Shown here piece by piece: positions 25,851 through 34,112 of a DNA stretch of 64,000 nt. The position numbers and the translations under genes are program-made. The DNA comes from Piscinibacter gummiphilus (GTDB taxonomy: Bacteria > Pseudomonadota > Gammaproteobacteria > Burkholderiales > Burkholderiaceae_C). Location of the stretch: positions 3,893,001 through 3,957,000 of the forward strand of contig NZ_CP136336.1 in NCBI RefSeq assembly GCF_032681285.1, given 5' to 3'. The notes under the pieces were generated by a model, which worked only from the letters and a program-made list of their open reading frames with translations, did not search any database and was not told where the DNA came from. The stretch's first letter is position 1. Each line of letters starts with the position of its first letter.

Positions 25851-26174
25851 ATGAGCTTCAACACGCTCGCACGCCGAGTACAGAACTCAGATCTTGAGCT
25901 TTCCAAGAGGTACGTGGCACTTAGGAGCTGCGTGGAGCGCTTTTGTCCATTGGGATTCAATCGCACCTGGAAGGTACTTGAGGCCCGGTTTGGGTTGAAA
26001 CAAGGTCAACCCAGTTCGCCGGAAGGTCTCAGTCAAGCCAGCCAATTTCTATGCACCTGGCGGCAAGCGTGGCTGGTCAGGCAGGCGGCTGAAGCCGCAT
26101 TTCGAAGAACCGAGAAGAACCTCCGCATACCTCGGCTGAAATCCAGTGTCCGTGGCTCTGTGCCAAGGGCCTAG
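25851..26174 (+). CDS. Cassette 19: hypothetical protein
   Basis: A 107-residue basic protein starting MSFNTLARRVQNSDLELSKRY. Helical, with no signal peptide. The composition (RRTEKNLRIPRLKSSVRGS at the end) is somewhat unusual and the gene ends 45 bases before the attC. Coding status is likely but not certain. Confidence 0.5.
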   Translation: MSFNTLARRVQNSDLELSKRYVALRSCVERFCPLGFNRTWKVLEARFGLKQGQPSSPEGLSQASQFLCTWRQAWLVRQAAEAAFRRTEKNLRIPRLKSSVRGSVPRA

Positions 26175-26219
26175 GCATCCTCGGTGTTTGGCTGCCCTCT
26201 GCTCTTTGCATAAAGTGCG

Positions 26220-26288
26220 GCCTAACCCTTCCATCGAGAGGACGCTGCCCGGCAAGCCGGTCAGCGCCTCTCATGTCAAACGTTGAGC
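26220..26288 (+). repeat. attC 19
   Basis: 69 bp, class F. Cores GCCTAAC and GTTGAGC. It pairs with the cassette 19 start over 12 bp. Confidence 0.95.
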
Positions 26289-26610
26289 ATCACGAGTAGC
26301 CCTGCGCGTTCTTGCTGCATATGAGCCTAGGTTCAGCATCGCAAAGTCATCCCGCAGGGGCCGCGTCAGCGCTGGTCTTGGCTCGCGGGTTCCTGGGCCC
26401 TGAGCGTTTGCGAAGCGCTAGCCGCCTGGCCAGAAAGCTGAATGCCGCTTCTGCCTCGCATCGAGGCACATCGGACGAAGAAGGTAGCCAGTCAGTGGGT
26501 GCCGCCGTGAGCGGCGGCTTTCGTGCCGTTGCTGCCAGGCCTCTGAAGCTCGTTGCATGCGGGTGGCCCCGTGCCTTCGGTCTAGCATCGAGGCCGTGCC
26601 ACCGCGCGAT
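26289..26610. other. Cassette 20: probably non-coding cassette
   Basis: A 322-base cassette that starts (TTGAGCATCACGAGT) and ends (CGCGATGCTCAAC) like cassette 54 and its copy 75 and shares the AGCCAGTCAGTGGGTG motif near 26486. A frame from 26321 (MSLGSASQSH) runs into attC 20, but its composition is low-complexity and only the first residues resemble the cassette 54 frame (MSLRSASQ). Confidence 0.55.
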
Positions 26611-26679
26611 GCTCAACCCTTCCATCGAGAGGACGTCGCCCGGCAAGCCGGGCGCCGCCTCTCATGTCAAACGTTAGGC
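26611..26679 (+). repeat. attC 20
   Basis: 69 bp, class C. Cores GCTCAAC and GTTAGGC. The changed core GCTCAAC matches the GTTGAGC at the cassette 20 start. Confidence 0.95.
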
Positions 26680-26695
26680 GCTTGAGGGAAGCACC

Positions 26696-27118
26696 GTGGA
26701 ACACGTAGCAGAGTTGGAAGCAAAGCTCCTCCCTCTCTTTCGCGAAGCCGCAGAGCGAATTGGCCAGGAGAACCCGAGCTTCAAGTTCCAGGTTTTCTCT
26801 TCGTCGGTCGGCGGAGCAACCACCTATCAGGGCCACCACATAGGCCTGGAGTGCAGGTTTCCGGATGCAGGGGACCACGAAGCCGACTGTGTAGCCGCAT
26901 CTGTTTGCGTGATGCACCTCACTACCGAGCCCATGCTTTCAGAGGTTGGCGTCGAGTGGGGGCATGGTCAGCATCCTGATGTGAGAGTCGAATTCATTGA
27001 ACATGCTGCCCCACTCACTCATGGCACCCTAGATGAAGTCGCAACACGTCTCCCCGAGCTCTTTGCCGTCTTTCGGTCGGCGCTGCAAGCGTGGAGTTCC
27101 CGCAATCCAAGCGCCTAA
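26696..27118 (+). CDS. Cassette 21: hypothetical protein
   Basis: A 140-residue soluble acidic protein with a GTG start at 26696 (MEHVAELEAKLLPLF). An N-terminal helix precedes an alternating beta region (SEVGVEWGHGQHPDVRVEFIE). It has the look of an intact conserved gene, but no family is recognised. Confidence 0.65.
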   Translation: MEHVAELEAKLLPLFREAAERIGQENPSFKFQVFSSSVGGATTYQGHHIGLECRFPDAGDHEADCVAASVCVMHLTTEPMLSEVGVEWGHGQHPDVRVEFIEHAAPLTHGTLDEVATRLPELFAVFRSALQAWSSRNPSA

Positions 27119-27184
27119 CCCTTCCATCGAGAGGACGCTTTCCGGCCTACGGCCTCCAAGCGCCTCTCATGTCAAACGTTAGGC
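27113..27184 (+). repeat. attC 21
   Basis: 72 bp, class E with hairpin CCGGCCTACGGCC. Cores GCCTAAC and GTTAGGC. It pairs with the cassette 21 start over 11 bp. Confidence 0.95.
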
Positions 27185-27227
27185 GCTGCTAGGCTCGCAG
27201 TTCAACCATTTCTCTATACAAAAGCCC

Positions 27228-27617
27228 ATGCCTGAGTGGTCATCGCCCGAAGTCGTTGTTCAGCGCCAGCTTGAGGCCTACAACGCCAAAGACATTGAAG
27301 GCTGGCTCGCCACCTACGCGCCAGACGCAAAGCAATACGAACATCCGGGCAAGCTCCTGACCTCAGGGCACGCAGAGATCCGGGCGCGCACCGCTCCTCG
27401 CTTCAATGAGCCCAGCCTTCACGCCAGGCTAATCAAGCGCACGGTCATGGGCTCAGTCGTCATAGACCACGAAGACGTTTCAAGAGACTTTCCAGAAGGT
27501 CCAGGCCGCATTGAGCTGGTCTGCATTTATGTCGTCGAGCGCGGTCTCATCCAAACTGCATCGTTTGTGTTTGGCCCGCAAGTTCTCGTTGGCGGCAGGC
27601 GTGAAGGCAGCGCCTAA
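27228..27617 (+). CDS. Cassette 22: SnoaL/NTF2-like protein
   Basis: A 129-residue single NTF2-like cone-shaped fold. VVQRQLEAYNAKDIEGWLATYAPDA is the classic first helix pair of SnoaL/steroid-isomerase-like proteins, followed by TSGHAEIRARTAPRF. Such proteins bind or isomerise small hydrophobic ligands. Active-site residues cannot be assigned. Confidence 0.82.
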   Translation: MPEWSSPEVVVQRQLEAYNAKDIEGWLATYAPDAKQYEHPGKLLTSGHAEIRARTAPRFNEPSLHARLIKRTVMGSVVIDHEDVSRDFPEGPGRIELVCIYVVERGLIQTASFVFGPQVLVGGRREGSA

Positions 27618-27683
27618 CCCTTCCATCGAGAGGACGCTTTCCGGCCTTCGGCCTCCAAGCGCCTCTCATGTCAAACGTTAGGC
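27612..27683 (+). repeat. attC 22
   Basis: 72 bp, class E with loop CCTTCGG. Cores GCCTAAC and GTTAGGC. It pairs with the cassette 22 start over 12 bp. Confidence 0.95.
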
Positions 27684-27691
27684 ATCGGACA

Positions 27692-28063
27692 ATGCGCAGC
27701 ATGCGTCGCATATCGCTACTAGCACTGCTTCAGTTCGTTTCGGTGGCTGCCACGGCAGCAGTAGGCGCAAAGAATCAGCCCACTTCCGATGGCTATGTGT
27801 TTGGTAGCGTCTCAATTCTCACAATCATCCCCGTCGTAGGCAGTCTCACACTGTTCATGATCATGGTCGCCAGTGGCGCTTGGTGGCAGGCAATTGCAAC
27901 CCTGGTCATTGGCCTCTCGTTTCTAGTAGCCACGACATTTCTAGTTCCTGTCATTGGTCTTCTCGTAGCAATTGGCATGGGCCCATGGCTTCTCCTCCTC
28001 GCGTTCATTGTGGCTTGCGCGCTATCAAGGAAAACAATGCGCGCCAATTCACGAGTTAAGTAG
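27692..28063 (+). CDS. Cassette 23: small membrane protein
   Basis: A 123-residue protein. A signal-like N-terminus (MRSMRRISLLALLQFVSVAATAAVGA) is followed by three hydrophobic segments at about 42-62, 66-86 and 90-110. No family was recognised. The ATG at 27692 is preferred to the attC-internal one at 27668. Confidence 0.65.
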   Translation: MRSMRRISLLALLQFVSVAATAAVGAKNQPTSDGYVFGSVSILTIIPVVGSLTLFMIMVASGAWWQAIATLVIGLSFLVATTFLVPVIGLLVAIGMGPWLLLLAFIVACALSRKTMRANSRVK

Positions 28064-28106
28064 GCATGTGTGCTCGTTCCACTCCAGTGCACATTCGACG
28101 TCCGAT

Positions 28107-28175
28107 GCCTAACCCTTCCATCGAGAGGACCAGTCCCGGCAAGCCGGGCCTGGCCTCTCATGTCAAACGTTAGGC
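28107..28175 (+). repeat. attC 23
   Basis: 69 bp, class G. Cores GCCTAAC and GTTAGGC. It pairs with the cassette 23 start over 13 bp. Confidence 0.95.
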
Positions 28176-28180
28176 ATCGC

Positions 28181-28534
28181 ATGAGCTACATCACTGCCGA
28201 CGAACTGGAGCTCCTGACCTTCTTCGCAATCGAGCCCAAGCGCCTAGACCCTGAGACAACTTGGCCATACAACGACTTCGTCTACGAAGTAAAGCGCGGG
28301 GACATGTCGCTATCGTTCGCCATTCATCCCGCCTACAAAGACGTACGAATCATTCTTAAGCATCTCTGCGCTTCCTTGTATGAGCTAAACGCTGTGGGGG
28401 TCGAGGATCTCAAGTATCACAATGACAGTGGGAAAGAATCGCTTGAAGTAATCATCTCGGCCAAAGACAAACTTTGGTTGCGCATTGATCCAAGCATTTG
28501 TATAGGCCACCAGACGTCGGAAAGCGATGCCTAA
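28181..28534 (+). CDS. Cassette 24: hypothetical protein
   Basis: A 117-residue soluble protein starting MSYITADELELLTFFAIEPK. An alpha/beta mix with the aromatic segment ETTWPYNDFVYEVKRGDMSL. Size and composition resemble small immunity-type proteins, but no family can be named. Confidence 0.65.
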   Translation: MSYITADELELLTFFAIEPKRLDPETTWPYNDFVYEVKRGDMSLSFAIHPAYKDVRIILKHLCASLYELNAVGVEDLKYHNDSGKESLEVIISAKDKLWLRIDPSICIGHQTSESDA

Positions 28535-28597
28535 CCCTTCAATCGAGAGGACATGCCCCGGCAAGCCGGGTCATGCCTCTCATCTCAAACGTTAGGC
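28529..28597 (+). repeat. attC 24
   Basis: 69 bp, class B with two unusual changes (CTTCAATCG and CATCTCAAAC). Cores GCCTAAC and GTTAGGC. It pairs with the cassette 24 start over 12 bp. Confidence 0.94.
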
Positions 28598-28625
28598 GTC
28601 CCACACGCGTTCTTCAGGAGTTCTC

Positions 28626-28844
28626 TTGCTCACCCCAGCTGAAGCCAATTCACTACTTGCTACGCTTTGCGTCAAGCTTGGCTTCTGCTTACCGCCAGAA
28701 GAACAATCTCGTCTATCGCAGAGCCCACCCGGCACAGTCGATGCGTTCACCGACGCAGTCTTTCAGGCAGAAGGCATGAACCCCGTCATAGAAGTTCAGC
28801 TCCGCCGGCAGGTTCGTGCACTGGTAGCCGAAGCATTCGAGTGA
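28626..28844 (+). CDS. Cassette 25a: small hypothetical protein
   Basis: A 72-residue protein with a TTG start; AGGAG lies five bases upstream, which decides it. Helical, with LPPEEQSRLSQSPPGTVDAFTDAVFQ. Length and position suggest a real small gene; the function is unknown. Confidence 0.6.
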   Translation: MLTPAEANSLLATLCVKLGFCLPPEEQSRLSQSPPGTVDAFTDAVFQAEGMNPVIEVQLRRQVRALVAEAFE

Positions 28845-28870
28845 GCGCGTGTTGTGGTCAGAAAAACCCG

Positions 28871-29086
28871 ATGGCCGAGGCAAAGCTATCAATCGTCAGT
28901 AATCCGAAAAACTCCACGGTCTCGTTGCGGTGCGCCGAGATTGGCGGTCGCATGGGGAGCGTCTCCATTGCAAGAACTGAGCATCACACTAGTGAGCTTT
29001 CAGCATGCAAACAGACGCCTAACCCTTCCATCGAGAGGGACGTCCAAGGGCTATCGCCCTTGGCCGCCCCTCATGTCAAACGTTAG
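28871..29086 (+). CDS. Cassette 25b: possible small protein ending in attC
   Basis: A 71-residue frame starting MAEAKLSIVSNPKNSTVSLR; the last roughly 20 residues come from attC 25 and it ends on the TAG of the core. The beta-rich first part is protein-like, but the ribosome site is weak. Confidence 0.4.
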   Translation: MAEAKLSIVSNPKNSTVSLRCAEIGGRMGSVSIARTEHHTSELSACKQTPNPSIERDVQGLSPLAAPHVKR

Positions 29087-29088
29087 GC
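29017..29088 (+). repeat. attC 25
   Basis: 72 bp, class D variant. GAGAGGGAC on the left is matched by GCCCCTCATG on the right, a compensated arm change. Cores GCCTAAC and GTTAGGC. Confidence 0.94.
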
Positions 29089-29093
29089 CGCAC

Positions 29094-29594
29094 ATGGCGC
29101 CAGCTCTCTCATACTTCCACGACATCCATGCAAAAGAGTTTGCCGCCGCCGCGAGCAGGAGCAAGTCACTTCATCGCTCTTGGGTTCATCCGCCCACAAC
29201 GAGGCAAGGAGCGGAAGAACTGGCCAGCCGCAGGCAGGGGCCAAACGACTATGGCTATCTGATTCGAGACTACGAGACCGGCAAGATCGCTGGCTACATT
29301 GAAATCACGAATATCGTTCGAGGTCAGTTTCAAAGTGCCTACCTCGGGTACTACATGTTCAAAGGCTTCGAACGCCTCGGCTACATGAAGTGGGCTCTGC
29401 AAACCATCATCGCGACGAAGGCATGGAAGGAGCTGAAGTTACACAGACTGGAAGCCAACATCCAAGTAGGCAATGCGGCATCTATCGCATTGGTTCAATC
29501 CCTTGGCTTTCAGCAGGAGGGCTACTCTCCCCGCTATCTCAAAATCGGGGGCCGCTGGCGCGATCACGAGCGCTGGGCAATCCTATGCAAGTAG
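29094..29594 (+). CDS. Cassette 26: RimJ-type GNAT N-acetyltransferase
   Basis: A 166-residue protein. GYIEITNIVRGQFQSAYLGYYM followed by GYMKWALQTIIATKAWKELKLHRLEANIQVGNAASIALVQSLGFQQEG is the pattern of ribosomal-protein-alanine acetyltransferases (RimJ/RimL). It would acetylate a protein N-terminus or a small amine. The start is nine bases after the attC core. Confidence 0.88.
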   Translation: MAPALSYFHDIHAKEFAAAASRSKSLHRSWVHPPTTRQGAEELASRRQGPNDYGYLIRDYETGKIAGYIEITNIVRGQFQSAYLGYYMFKGFERLGYMKWALQTIIATKAWKELKLHRLEANIQVGNAASIALVQSLGFQQEGYSPRYLKIGGRWRDHERWAILCK

Positions 29595-29601
29595 CGGTGC
29601 G

Positions 29602-29673
29602 GCCTAACCCTTCCATCGAGAGGACGTCACAAGGGCTGCGCCCTTGCGTCGCCTCTCATGTCAAACGTTAGGC
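29602..29673 (+). repeat. attC 26
   Basis: 72 bp, class D. Cores GCCTAAC and GTTAGGC. Confidence 0.95.
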
Positions 29674-29717
29674 GCCGAATGCCGAGCCACGTATTACTTA
29701 ACTACCAGGAGGGAAAA

Positions 29718-30224
29718 ATGATCCGATTCAAGTTCATCAGAACCTTTGCCGCCGCGGGACTGCTTCTCTGCGTCGGCAGCACTTGGGCTTCATCTTGGAA
29801 TTGGGCGTCTGTAGGCAATGATGAAACACGCTACTTCTTCGATGCGGATACCGTTGAGAAGACACGTGAAACAACCACCGTATGGGTCAAAACTGTTCAA
29901 GTGAGCAAACCCGATACCGATGGCAGTTGGTCGACGGCACTTCGTTGGCGCTTCAACTGTTCGAAACGGACGGTTCAATCTCTTGGCTGGTCTATCTACG
30001 ATAAAGACGGTAAGTTCATCCGCTCCAATTCCAACCCAACATCAGAGACAGCCGTAGTTCCAGACTCCACTGGAGAAGCCATGCTCAAGATTGCCTGCGA
30101 AGCAAACTTCCCTCGTGACAAGTCCGGGGAAAGGTACTTCAAGCTTTCTTCAAATGACGTGTTCCAAGCAACGAGAAACTATGCCGAGATCCTCAAGTCA
30201 TCTGAAGACATTGCCCCCAAGTAG
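29718..30224 (+). CDS. Cassette 27: exported protein, copy 1
   Basis: A 168-residue protein with a signal peptide (FIRTFAAAGLLLCVGSTWASS) and a mature part starting WNWASVGNDETRYFFDADTVEK, reminiscent of the small surface-adhesin-like repeat proteins of Betaproteobacteria (YYID-type segment). GGAGGG precedes the ATG. It is nearly identical to cassette 76 (one residue difference seen, K to E). Confidence 0.75.
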   Translation: MIRFKFIRTFAAAGLLLCVGSTWASSWNWASVGNDETRYFFDADTVEKTRETTTVWVKTVQVSKPDTDGSWSTALRWRFNCSKRTVQSLGWSIYDKDGKFIRSNSNPTSETAVVPDSTGEAMLKIACEANFPRDKSGERYFKLSSNDVFQATRNYAEILKSSEDIAPK

Positions 30225-30270
30225 CGTGGCTTCGTCTCCCCTAAGTCGTGCTGGTCGTGCGCGCGTCGTC

Positions 30271-30342
30271 GCCTAACCCTTCCATCGAGAGGACGTCACA
30301 AGGGCTACGCCCTTGCGCCGCCTCTCATGTCAAACGTTAGCT
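30271..30342 (+). repeat. attC 27
   Basis: 72 bp, class D with loop GGGCTACGCCC. Cores GCCTAAC and GTTAGCT. Confidence 0.95.
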
Positions 30343-30348
30343 TTCACA

Positions 30349-30882
30349 ATGACCAGCCCTAACCTAACAGCGATCTGGCAACAAGAACCGCTCGCAAAGT
30401 TCTCTGTTTACACGCAAGTTCAAATCCAGCATCTCTGGAAACTGGCGAACGAAATCAAACAGACGCTGGATGCTTCCGTACAAGACGGCATCTTCTACGC
30501 AGGTAAGGAGAACAATCTCAATCGCGTCTATGGGGATTTCTGGCTCTGGGTTCTCGGTGCATACGAGGTTGTACGAACGATGAGCCACTATTCCACTTGC
30601 TTCTCTGAGAGTTACAGCGCTGAGGTTGTTGCCTTCAAGAAGCAAATTGCCACGCTCAGAATGCCATTTGCCAAGCTTCAGTTCCAAGGAAGTGACAAGC
30701 CGATAAACGGCGAAGCCTCGATCTACAGCATGGATACAGAAGCAAAAGATCTGTCTTTCCGCATCGCAGAGAAGATCTTCTCTGTTCGTCCCCTGATATC
30801 CGAATTCGAGCGAATCACGAAAGAAGTCAAGCTGGAAGATGTCTTGTTCGATCTAAGAAGCGCACCTGCGCGTGAAAGCTAA
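30349..30882 (+). CDS. Cassette 28: hypothetical helical protein
   Basis: A 177-residue protein starting MTSPNLTAIWQQEPLAKFSV. Mostly helical, with several aromatic residues (YGDFWLWVLGAYEVVRTMSHY). This is reminiscent of HEPN/AbiV-like helical bundles, but no R-x4-H motif was found, so it is left unassigned. Confidence 0.65.
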   Translation: MTSPNLTAIWQQEPLAKFSVYTQVQIQHLWKLANEIKQTLDASVQDGIFYAGKENNLNRVYGDFWLWVLGAYEVVRTMSHYSTCFSESYSAEVVAFKKQIATLRMPFAKLQFQGSDKPINGEASIYSMDTEAKDLSFRIAEKIFSVRPLISEFERITKEVKLEDVLFDLRSAPARES

Positions 30883-30945
30883 CCCTTCCATCGAGAGGAC
30901 GCTGCCCGGCAAGCCGGTCAGCGCCTCTCATGTCAAACGTTAGAC
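30877..30945 (+). repeat. attC 28
   Basis: 69 bp, class F. Cores AGCTAAC and GTTAGAC. It pairs with the cassette 28 start (GTTAGCTTTCAC) over 12 bp. Confidence 0.95.
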
Positions 30946-30958
30946 GCCAGCAGACACA

Positions 30959-31558
30959 ATGGAGACAGTCGTTGAAGAGTGGTTCGGCGAAGGGTTCCGC
31001 GAGCTTCACCCACTGCTTCAGGGCTTGCACAGAAGCGGCGGCGTCCTAAGCGGGCAGGTCCACGTTTCATTTGGCGCAGGCCTCGCAGTTCTTGTCGGCA
31101 AGCGGCTTGCTTCTCGGCTCGGAGTACCTGTCACCTCTGGCGCTCATCACCTTCAAGTCTCCATTCATGGCCAAGCAGGGTGCCTGCATTGGGCTCGCAG
31201 GTTCAATGGCTTGAGCGAGTTCGTCTCCGAGTTCAAGCCAGTCGGTCACCATCCCACTGGTCATTGGGTCGAGAAGTCCGGTTCGTTGAGCTTGGAGCTA
31301 GGCGTCAAGGTTCTCGCTGGCGGGTGGCACTGGGAGCACCGCAAAACAAGGCTTTTCGGCATCCCGGTTCCCAAGGCCCTGTTCCCCACCACCTTTGCAT
31401 CCAAGAGCATCGAAAGCGAGCTCTACCGGTTCTCAGTAGAAGTCAGGGCTCCAGCGCTAGGCAAGCTACTGGCTTACTCGGGCACACTGGCGCCTAACCT
31501 TTCCATCGAGAGGACGTCGCCCGGTAAGCCGGGCGCCGCCTCTCATGTCAAACGTTAG
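30959..31558 (+). CDS. Cassette 29: DUF4166-type protein
   Basis: A 199-residue protein. FRELHPLLQGLHRSGGVLSG, HWARRFNGLSEFVSEFKP and FGIPVPKALFPTTFASKSIE follow the order of DUF4166 proteins, usually found fused to or beside saccharopine-dehydrogenase-like enzymes. The family function is unknown. No stop precedes attC 29, so the tail is attC-encoded. Confidence 0.75.
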   Translation: METVVEEWFGEGFRELHPLLQGLHRSGGVLSGQVHVSFGAGLAVLVGKRLASRLGVPVTSGAHHLQVSIHGQAGCLHWARRFNGLSEFVSEFKPVGHHPTGHWVEKSGSLSLELGVKVLAGGWHWEHRKTRLFGIPVPKALFPTTFASKSIESELYRFSVEVRAPALGKLLAYSGTLAPNLSIERTSPGKPGAASHVKR

Positions 31559-31560
31559 GC
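31492..31560 (+). repeat. attC 29
   Basis: 69 bp, class C with GGTAAGCC loop. Cores GCCTAAC and GTTAGGC. Confidence 0.95.
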
Positions 31561-31565
31561 GTCGC

Positions 31566-31979
31566 GTGAGCCAATCGTCCACTATTCGATACGAGCTCTG
31601 GAAGGAAGAGGAAAGCAACAGCTATTCGTTCTTCCCCGAAGGTAATCAAAGCGCAAGGAGGCTTTTGCTTGCCAGCGCGGAACTCGTGTGGTGGTGCGAG
31701 GCTAGTTCGTTGGATGAAGCGTTGGTCAAGAAAGACTTATTCCTAGGTCTCAAGATTGCCTATCACGATGGTTCCAATGTCTTGGTTGGCGATCTTGTCT
31801 CAGCCGAGCGCGGCCAGATTCAGGCAACGGTCGTTGAGATCGTCACCACCGAAGAGAAAATTGAAGAATGGGGTGTGGAACTTCCCGGTGTCATGCTCAA
31901 GTGCGAGCCGGCCGATTTGCTCTACCTTCCAGCCAAATCACTGGCAGATGAGCCCCTCCAGCTTCGTTCAAGGCCTTGA
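31566..31979 (+). CDS. Cassette 30: hypothetical protein
   Basis: A 137-residue acidic protein from the GTG at 31566 (VSQSSTIRYELWKEEESNSYSFF); an attC-internal ATG at 31545 is an alternative. The first half (RRLLLASAELVWWCEASSLDEALVKKD) resembles small proteins that accompany metal- or stress-linked genes. No family is assigned. Confidence 0.65.
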   Translation: MSQSSTIRYELWKEEESNSYSFFPEGNQSARRLLLASAELVWWCEASSLDEALVKKDLFLGLKIAYHDGSNVLVGDLVSAERGQIQATVVEIVTTEEKIEEWGVELPGVMLKCEPADLLYLPAKSLADEPLQLRSRP

Positions 31980-32012
31980 CGTCATGCAGTATTCCAACGC
32001 CTGGGGCCCGAC

Positions 32013-32084
32013 GCCTAACCCTTCCATCGAGAGGACGTCACAAGGGCTGCGCCCTTGCGCCGCCTCTCACGTCAAACGTTAGGC
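32013..32084 (+). repeat. attC 30
   Basis: 72 bp, class D with CTCACGTC replacing CTCATGTC. Cores GCCTAAC and GTTAGGC. It pairs with the cassette 30 start over 11 bp. Confidence 0.95.
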
Positions 32085-32090
32085 ATCGCC

Positions 32091-32996
32091 ATGATCAGTC
32101 GATTCACACAGCTATTCAGAACGGTCATGGCTTGGGGATGGCCTGCCAAGTTTCTTATCGGAGCCGCGATAAGTGCGTTTGCCGGCGGGAGCGTACTGGG
32201 ATTTTTGCTGCAAAACGCTGCCTACTACTTTGCCCTAGCGCACGGCTTCAGGCCACCAGTGGAAGGCATCCCATATCTCGTCGCGATGGTGACGTTCGGA
32301 AGTATTTCCCTAATGATCCTGGCCGCGATGTTGGCCGCCGCGTCCATCGTTGTGATGCGAGATATCGGTCTAAAGGCCATTGAATGGATCGACTCATTTG
32401 GGAGAAAGGTGCGTCCCGGCCGAAGCATCGTGGAGCGATTTAGAGCGCTCTCTGCGACAGCGATTCTCCTGATTGCTCTGTCATTCTCTGCCGCCACCGC
32501 TGTAGCGGATGAATGGCTACGTCCAATGCTCGCCCCTTACCAGCTGTGCGCTTGGCCAATACTGCTTTGCCCCTCACACGACGGGCTCAGCCTATTTCTA
32601 CGACTACAGTCGTTCGCGATTGGCGTCATCGTCGTGTTTATGGTGTGGCGCCCTTCTTTGGTCTGGCTCGGCACAGCACTACTTGTGGCTTCTCAGTACG
32701 TATGGATCGCAGCAAGTGTCCTGCCCATTGAGGGATACGCTCGGCTTCTCCGCCTCACCGGGTTCGGGGGCGGCATTCATGTATCCGCCGAGATTCAAGC
32801 TGAGGAAGCGCCTCCAAGAACTATCGACGGCTACCTGCTCATGAGGAGCACATCTCACATTTTTCTCTACTTGCCAAATAGCGAAGAAATTGCAGAGTAC
32901 CCACTGGCTGCAGTTGTCCAACTTCGAAATCGCTCCGGCGGTTTGAATGCACTTCCGTTTCGCCTGCCACGAGAGGCTCAGCTAAGGCAAAAGTAG
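32091..32996 (+). CDS. Cassette 31: hypothetical polytopic membrane protein
   Basis: A 301-residue protein with hydrophobic segments at about residues 18-45, 60-88, 122-140, 170-190 and 195-215, then a soluble C-terminal domain of roughly 80 residues (IQAEEAPPRTIDGYLLMRSTS). The start is seven bases after the attC core. No family was recognised. Confidence 0.68.
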   Translation: MISRFTQLFRTVMAWGWPAKFLIGAAISAFAGGSVLGFLLQNAAYYFALAHGFRPPVEGIPYLVAMVTFGSISLMILAAMLAAASIVVMRDIGLKAIEWIDSFGRKVRPGRSIVERFRALSATAILLIALSFSAATAVADEWLRPMLAPYQLCAWPILLCPSHDGLSLFLRLQSFAIGVIVVFMVWRPSLVWLGTALLVASQYVWIAASVLPIEGYARLLRLTGFGGGIHVSAEIQAEEAPPRTIDGYLLMRSTSHIFLYLPNSEEIAEYPLAAVVQLRNRSGGLNALPFRLPREAQLRQK

Positions 32997-33013
32997 AAGA
33001 CGGTGCCCGCGAT

Positions 33014-33085
33014 GCCTAACCCTTCCATCGAGAGGACGTCACAAGGGCTACGCCCTTGCGCCGCCTCTCATGTCAAACGTTAGGC
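33014..33085 (+). repeat. attC 31
   Basis: 72 bp, class D. Cores GCCTAAC and GTTAGGC. It pairs with the cassette 31 start over 12 bp. Confidence 0.95.
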
Positions 33086-33109
33086 CGCGCAATCCGTCAG
33101 GAGACTCCT

Positions 33110-33520
33110 ATGCGAGTTGAGGCTGTCGTCACGAGTTCCGCCGCTGGCCACGAAGTGACAGTGCGCACAGACATCGTCCAGCAAGCCTTGTCAATCCCAG
33201 CCAAGTCTTCTGGCAAGGGCTCCTCCGTCAATGGTGGCGAACTTCTTATGCTCGCCTTAGCCACTTGCTACTGGAATGATCTGTATCGCGAAGCTCAGCG
33301 CCTCGGGATCGAGATCACGAGTGCAAGCGTTGAAGCTAGCGCAGAGTTTCTAGGCGTAGGTCTGGCTGCCACCAACATAAAGTACCGCGCCAAGGTAGTT
33401 TCATCGGCTACTCCTTCAGCAGTGGAGCAATTGCTTAGAGAAACAGACGCTGTCGCCGAGATCCACAACACGCTGCGTGGCGGCGGGCAAGTAGAGAGCT
33501 CATTCACGAAGGACCAATAG
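33110..33520 (+). CDS. Cassette 32: OsmC-family protein
   Basis: A 136-residue protein. VNGGELLMLALATCYWNDLYREAQRLGIEITSASVEASAEF holds the conserved Cys and helix of OsmC/Ohr-type peroxiredoxin-like proteins, which reduce organic peroxides. Only one of the two usual cysteines is evident, so thiol chemistry may be lost. CAGGAG precedes the start. Confidence 0.82.
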   Translation: MRVEAVVTSSAAGHEVTVRTDIVQQALSIPAKSSGKGSSVNGGELLMLALATCYWNDLYREAQRLGIEITSASVEASAEFLGVGLAATNIKYRAKVVSSATPSAVEQLLRETDAVAEIHNTLRGGGQVESSFTKDQ

Positions 33521-33543
33521 ATGGTGCTACTTCAACCAGCGCG

Positions 33544-33612
33544 GCCTAACCCTTCCATCGAGAGGACCAGTCCCGGCAAGCCGGGCCTGGCCTCTCATGT
33601 CAAACGTTAGGC
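33544..33612 (+). repeat. attC 32
   Basis: 69 bp, class G. Cores GCCTAAC and GTTAGGC. It pairs with the cassette 32 start over 12 bp. Confidence 0.95.
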
Positions 33613-33617
33613 CGCCG

Positions 33618-34016
33618 ATGTTCAGACTCCTCGTAGTAGCAAGCGTGCTCACTCTGGTCGGCACTGCCTCTCTTGCCCAAACACAGATGCTGAGTTGCAG
33701 GTCAAAGGCCGAGACTTCACCTCCTGCATCATCCGATGCCTCGTCGGAAGTGGCCGCCACTCACGTCGCGATCATTTGCCCGGCAAAGAACGCCGTTCCG
33801 CCGGAGCACCCAAGCTACGCAAGGCGCAACCACATTTTTGGTGAGGTTTCCGTTGAGCTATCAATCAGCGAAACCGGGCAACTTGAAGACATCAAGATCC
33901 TGAAGTCGGCCCATTCTTCGCTATCGAATTCGGTAGCCAAGGCCGTTCGCCAATGGCAGTTCATGGCCCGTGGGGAAAAGTACAGTGTCACGCACTCTTT
34001 TGTGTTTCCCGAGTAG
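33618..34016 (+). CDS. Cassette 33: exported TonB C-terminal-like protein
   Basis: A 132-residue protein. A signal peptide (MFRLLVVASVLTLVGTASLA) is followed by a short linker and HPSYARRNHIFGEVSVELSISETGQLEDIKIL, then LSNSVAKAVRQWQF: the TonB C-terminal fold. There is no N-terminal anchor or Pro-rich spanner as in real TonB, so it is a free periplasmic TonB_C domain. Confidence 0.8.
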   Translation: MFRLLVVASVLTLVGTASLAQTQMLSCRSKAETSPPASSDASSEVAATHVAIICPAKNAVPPEHPSYARRNHIFGEVSVELSISETGQLEDIKILKSAHSSLSNSVAKAVRQWQFMARGEKYSVTHSFVFPE

Positions 34017-34040
34017 GTCCGCGGTCTGCTGCGCACGGCG

Positions 34041-34109
34041 GCCTAACCCTTCCATCGAGAGGACATGCCCCGGCAAGCCGGGTCATGCCTCTCATGTCAA
34101 ACGTTGAGC
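34041..34109 (+). repeat. attC 33
   Basis: 69 bp, class B. Cores GCCTAAC and GTTGAGC. It pairs with the cassette 33 start over 12 bp. Confidence 0.95.
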
Positions 34110-34112
34110 GTC